64,000 nt of DNA from Struthidea cinerea (Eukaryota > Chordata > Aves > Passeriformes > Corcoracidae), in contig VZTI01003941.1 in assembly GCA_013397865.1 (NCBI GenBank), positions 531,649-595,648 of the forward strand. The letters run 5' to 3'. The number at the start of each line of letters is the position of its first letter. Position 1 is the first letter of the stretch. Below are positions 61,074-64,000 of this stretch, in pieces. The notes under the pieces are model-generated. The model was not told the origin of the DNA. It ran no database searches and saw only the letters and a list, made by a program, of their open reading frames with translations. A program made the translations under genes and the position numbers.

Positions 61074-61900
61074 AGGATACAATGAATTATTTGGAACTTC
61101 AGCTGGAAATGACTTATCTCAATTGTCATTTGGCATGAATTCATTTAAATAGATTCAGCTGGGAAAACCTCCCAACTAAACAAAAATGGGATAATAATCC
61201 ACAAACCTTGTGAATCCCTGTTTGTTTCCAATTGACAAGAAGCTTGGGGATCCCCAGAGTTCGAGGTGGGCTTGGAGGAGAGGCACAGCCTTCTGCCTTG
61301 CAGGGTGGGCTGAAGGGAGATGTTTGCAGCTGATGCTGCTCCATGATGTACAGGTCGGGATCTGCTGGTTCAAGGTCACCTTGACCTTCCAGGTACCCAT
61401 TAGGGATGATGCAGCTCCCAAGATGTGGTTAGGGCTTCCTCTCTCTTCTACTGGTGCTGTCCAGTTTCCCAGGCAACACTTAGATATTTCCCAAGCAACA
61501 CGTGTCTCCTCTGAGAGCCAAAGTTGCACAGTCACTTTCCCAGACCATGGGGGGCCCAGAAACTGGGCTCCTGACAGCTTTTTGAGAGAAAGCACCTGCT
61601 ATTTCTGATTAGTATGTAAGCTCTCAGAGCTGTGCCTTATTTAATTAATTTTGGCAGCTAACAGAAATGACTAAATTAAAAAAAGGGGAAATCAACACAT
61701 CATTTCTGCAAATCTATTGACTGATTACCCTGAATAAATGAGTTGCAAAGAGAGTTTCAGCTTCAGGGAGGACATGTTAGCTGTCTTTTACACTTCATGA
61801 TTCAAACTGAAACTCTAGTTGTGATATATGACTTTCTATTTGAAGCAGAGATTAGCAATTTATCTTTTTATTTGATTGTAATCCTTCTGAACACAAAACC
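61074..61900. other. Repeat-free segment with palindromic binding motifs
   Basis: No gene recognised although open frames of 132 codons (plus, 61210-61608) and 139 codons (minus, 61176-61595) overlap almost completely. It holds a perfect TGGGGATCCCCA palindrome at 61255-61266 and the estrogen-response-element palindrome at 61373-61387. Confidence 0.5.
61373..61387. promoter_or_regulatory. Perfect estrogen response element consensus
   Basis: AGGTCA-CCT-TGACCT matches the full ERE consensus AGGTCAnnnTGACCT on both half-sites, and the palindrome extends by one base each side (A..T). The left part, TCAAGGTCA, is also a full estrogen-related-receptor monomer site. Established knowledge: ER homodimers bind this sequence. 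Whether it is used here is inference, since no gene is identified nearby and chance matches occur in a vertebrate genome. Confidence 0.6.
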
Positions 61901-62041
61901 AAGTTGCCCAGAGATGCGGTGTTTCCATTCTTGGAATCACTCAAAATGAGACTGGACATGGTCCTAAGCCACTGCCCCAACAGACCCCGCTAGACAATCT
62001 CTGTGGTTCCCTTCCAGTCTGAACTACTCTGTGATTCAGTG
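61901..62041 (+). mobile_element. CR1 3' end, copy A
   Basis: AAGTTGCCCAGAGATGCGGT, GACTGGACATGGTCCTAAGC, GGTTCCCTTCCAGTCTGAAC and CTCTGTGATTCAG follow the CR1 3'-end consensus order (GGCTGCCCAGAGAGG.., GGACACGGTCCTGGG.., GGTCCCTTCCAACC.., TTCTGTGATTCTGTG). Only about 140 bases remain of the 5'-truncated copy. Confidence 0.85.
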
Positions 62042-62148
62042 AGTGCACTGATTAGCACTGGTTTAGCTGGCAAGGTGATATTAGGGCAAAGGTTGGGCTT
62101 GATGATCTAGAAGGTCTTTTCCAACCTTAGTGATTCTGTGGTTCTGTG
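62042..62148 (+). mobile_element. CR1 3' end, copy B, abutting copy A
   Basis: ACTGGTTTAGCTGGCAAGG, GGGCTTGATGATCTAGAAGG, TCTTTTCCAACCTTAGTG and the tail GATTCTGTGGTTCTGTG match a different CR1 subfamily's 3' UTR and 8-bp tail repeat. It begins exactly where the tail of copy A ends. Confidence 0.9.
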
Positions 62149-63315
62149 CTTAAGAAGAGAAAAAAAATTCAATGACAATTGTTTAAAATACTAAAACTAA
62201 GGACCCTGAGTGCATTTTTGATATGCCAATTATTGGAGTGAGAAAGTAGTTGCTGGGCCAGACTTTGTAATGTTTAATATAACAAATATAGCAGAGAGAG
62301 CTATTTCCTGACTCAGAGCTATCCTGTGCCCTGCAAGTGTATGTAGAAGATTTCAATGATGATTTCCCTGCATGCTACTGCCAAATAAACCTCTTTATCA
62401 AACAGTTTCTTCAGACATGATTTCTTGTTGTTATTAATAGCATGTGGCTATTAAGTGCACGAAGAATTTAATGTTCTAATTGAACCCAGAGTGCACTCAG
62501 GTCACAAGTTGATTTCAGCAGTTTTGTAATGTCTTATCAGGTTGTTAATTCCCTGCTATTAATGGTAACCTTGTGCTCTAAGTCCCAATATGATCTTGCA
62601 CAGTTTGTTCAGCATTTGTAAAACATAATAAATGCAAGTGGGTGCTTGGCAGGGAGAGATCTGTCAACAATGCAGCCTTATTGACTTGTAATATCAAATA
62701 ACATTTCCATTTTCATAAAGAGGCTTTGGGACTTGTTACTAGCAAGGTTTTTTCACCTCATTTTTTTTCTCCCCTCCAGTTTTGTCAGTGAAAAAAAGTT
62801 AACACAGAAGAATATGGTCTGTCATTTTTGGTACTTGGCTTTATGTCTTGCTAGAATGTCTACACTACAACTCAATTCAAATGTCTGATTTGTTCCTTTC
62901 AAATTTTGGATGAAGATGCGGTCAGCTTGAAGGTAAGAAGTTATCACCAGGAAAATGTAATTTATCGAGGCGTGTACATTTATGTAAAATAGGTAATTTC
63001 AGCTTTTCTCAGCTCAAGCATCAGGAAGTTGGTTGCATGCAGTTCTTGTATTGCTACTGGAGAGAAACAGGTGCCTGCTCAGGAACATGTGTGTGTTCAG
63101 GTCGTGTTAGGTATCTAAGGGGACAAAAAGTAGTTATGGAGATGCTTCTTCCTCTCTAATGACTTAGAGAACACCAGCCTGGGCAAGGAAACTACTTTTA
63201 AGCATGTTAAGTTGAATGAAGTAAAACTCACCCCTGGACATTAAAACAATGTTTTTTGTTCTTCTTGGAATTTCATACCAAAATAAACCCTGCCTCTTCA
63301 TTATTTTTAGCCCAA
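62149..63315. other. Spacer with conserved-noncoding-like block
   Basis: No recognised gene. 62400-62660 is repeat-free and looks like a conserved noncoding element. An exon-like segment at 62855-62932 is treated as a finding. Confidence 0.5.
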
Positions 63316-63400
63316 TTATAGAATCATAGAAAAATCTGAACTGGAAGTGGCCTCTAAATGTCAACTGGTTCAATACTCTTCTCACATCAAGACATGCAAT
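63316..63400 (-). mobile_element. CR1 3' end, reverse orientation
   Basis: ATAGAATCATAGAAAAATCT followed by GAACTGGAAGTGGCCTCTAA and GTCAACTGGTTCAATACTC is the reverse complement of a CR1 tail (ATAGAATCATAGAAT.., GGTTGGAAGGGACCTCTAA.., GTCCAACTC..). It is short and diverged; the 73-codon minus-strand frame at 63164-63385 overlaps it. Confidence 0.85.
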
Positions 63401-64000
63401 TGAAAGTAAATAGTATACAGGTGTTAATCTGGTAAGTACCTAGTATACTTTTGTTCCATTAAATATATGTGCTTATCCAATTTTAGGTTTCTTGGGACAC
63501 ATCTTCATGGCTTTTATGGTTTTAAAAATTCCTTGTGCATTTTTTTATGGCTAAAAGCAGATGTAAGATTTTCTGCTTTATACTGTACTTAGTTTTTTGA
63601 ATAGGATGCTTTTAAAATTGAGATAGGCAATGGATGATATAAAGGCAAAAGGACAAACAGAGGAAAGTTTACACCTCAGACTCTTAACCCTGGATTATTC
63701 CAGTTGCTGTCAGCATGAACACTGCTTTAGTAACAAGCACATCAGATGTACACCAAACTAAGCCACATATGTTCATTACATATCAAACCAGCAGTCCTCC
63801 CTTGGAGACCTTCTGGTCAAACCTGAAGAAAAGTCTAATATTCTTTGCTGGTGGAACTAAAATATGCCCTAGACCCAAGCGGCATAGTGACAACCAGGAA
63901 AGAAGAGACACACTCAATCTGGTCCATACATGGGATCAGCCTGGTTATAGTTATGAAGGTTATGGGGTGATATTTCTGGGATAACAAATGTTAGAGCAGG
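63401..64000. other. Spacer to window end
   Basis: No gene or repeat recognised. An 89-codon plus-strand frame at 63715-63984 has no known motif. Confidence 0.5.

Noticed and set aside
1..64000. CRISPR arrays, tRNA or rRNA genes, bacterial operons, phage or plasmid genes
   Set aside because: None seen: no regularly spaced direct repeats, no cloverleaf-like segment noticed by eye, and the repeat content is avian.

Overview
The window looks like bird nuclear DNA, most likely intergenic or deep-intronic sequence in a gene-poor, AT-rich region. The evidence is the repeat content. There is a truncated CR1 LINE whose 3' end carries the family's GATTCTATT-type tail, several shorter CR1 3' ends, and at least two solo LTRs of avian endogenous-retrovirus type. 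There are also old, eroded amniote repeats (MIR-type SINE and ancient CR1 tails). I see no operon, Shine-Dalgarno or other prokaryotic organisation. I recognise no host protein-coding gene. The many 60-160 codon open frames lie on both strands, overlap one another, match no family I know and mostly coincide with repeats, low-complexity tracts or GC-rich patches.

Layout. 1-4.4 kb: AT-rich spacer with an ancient CR1 3' relic near 2.0 kb. 4.4-5.0 kb: antisense avian LTR fragment. 5-13 kb: spacer with blocks that read like conserved noncoding DNA (5.5-6.3 kb) and a reverse MIR relic near 10.0 kb. 13.19-13.81 kb: complete solo LTR with TATA box, poly(A) signal and a 6-bp flanking duplication. 15.4-15.6 kb: A/C-rich low-complexity block. 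16.1-16.7 kb: a 15-bp perfect inverted repeat, then a probable LTR. 19.65-20.47 kb: CR1 3' part with a broken ORF2 end. 26.2-26.4 kb: ancient CR1 tail. 28.98-29.53 kb: second solo LTR. 29.5-38.6 kb: spacer, simple repeats and small tandem duplications. 38.6-38.8 kb: reverse ancient CR1 relic. 40.7-41.3 kb: conserved-noncoding-like DNA. 43.4-44.4 kb: GC-rich patch, the best-looking isolated exon candidate (44051-44105) and a MIR relic. 48.8-49.3 kb: GC-rich patch. 49.3-58 kb: spacer with weak exon-like signals. 58.07-58.28 kb: CpG-dense segment ending in a consensus 5' splice site, the best promoter or first-exon candidate. 61.2-61.6 kb: segment with a perfect estrogen-response-element palindrome. 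61.9-62.15 kb: two abutting CR1 3' ends. 63.3 kb: reverse CR1 3' end.

No set of genes working together can be described. The best candidates for function are regulatory or transcript-boundary signals: the CpG-dense segment, the response element, the isolated exon candidates and the conserved-looking blocks. All need alignment or RNA data. Consensus splice sites with short open frames between them are expected several times by chance in 64 kb, so the exon candidates are given low confidence.
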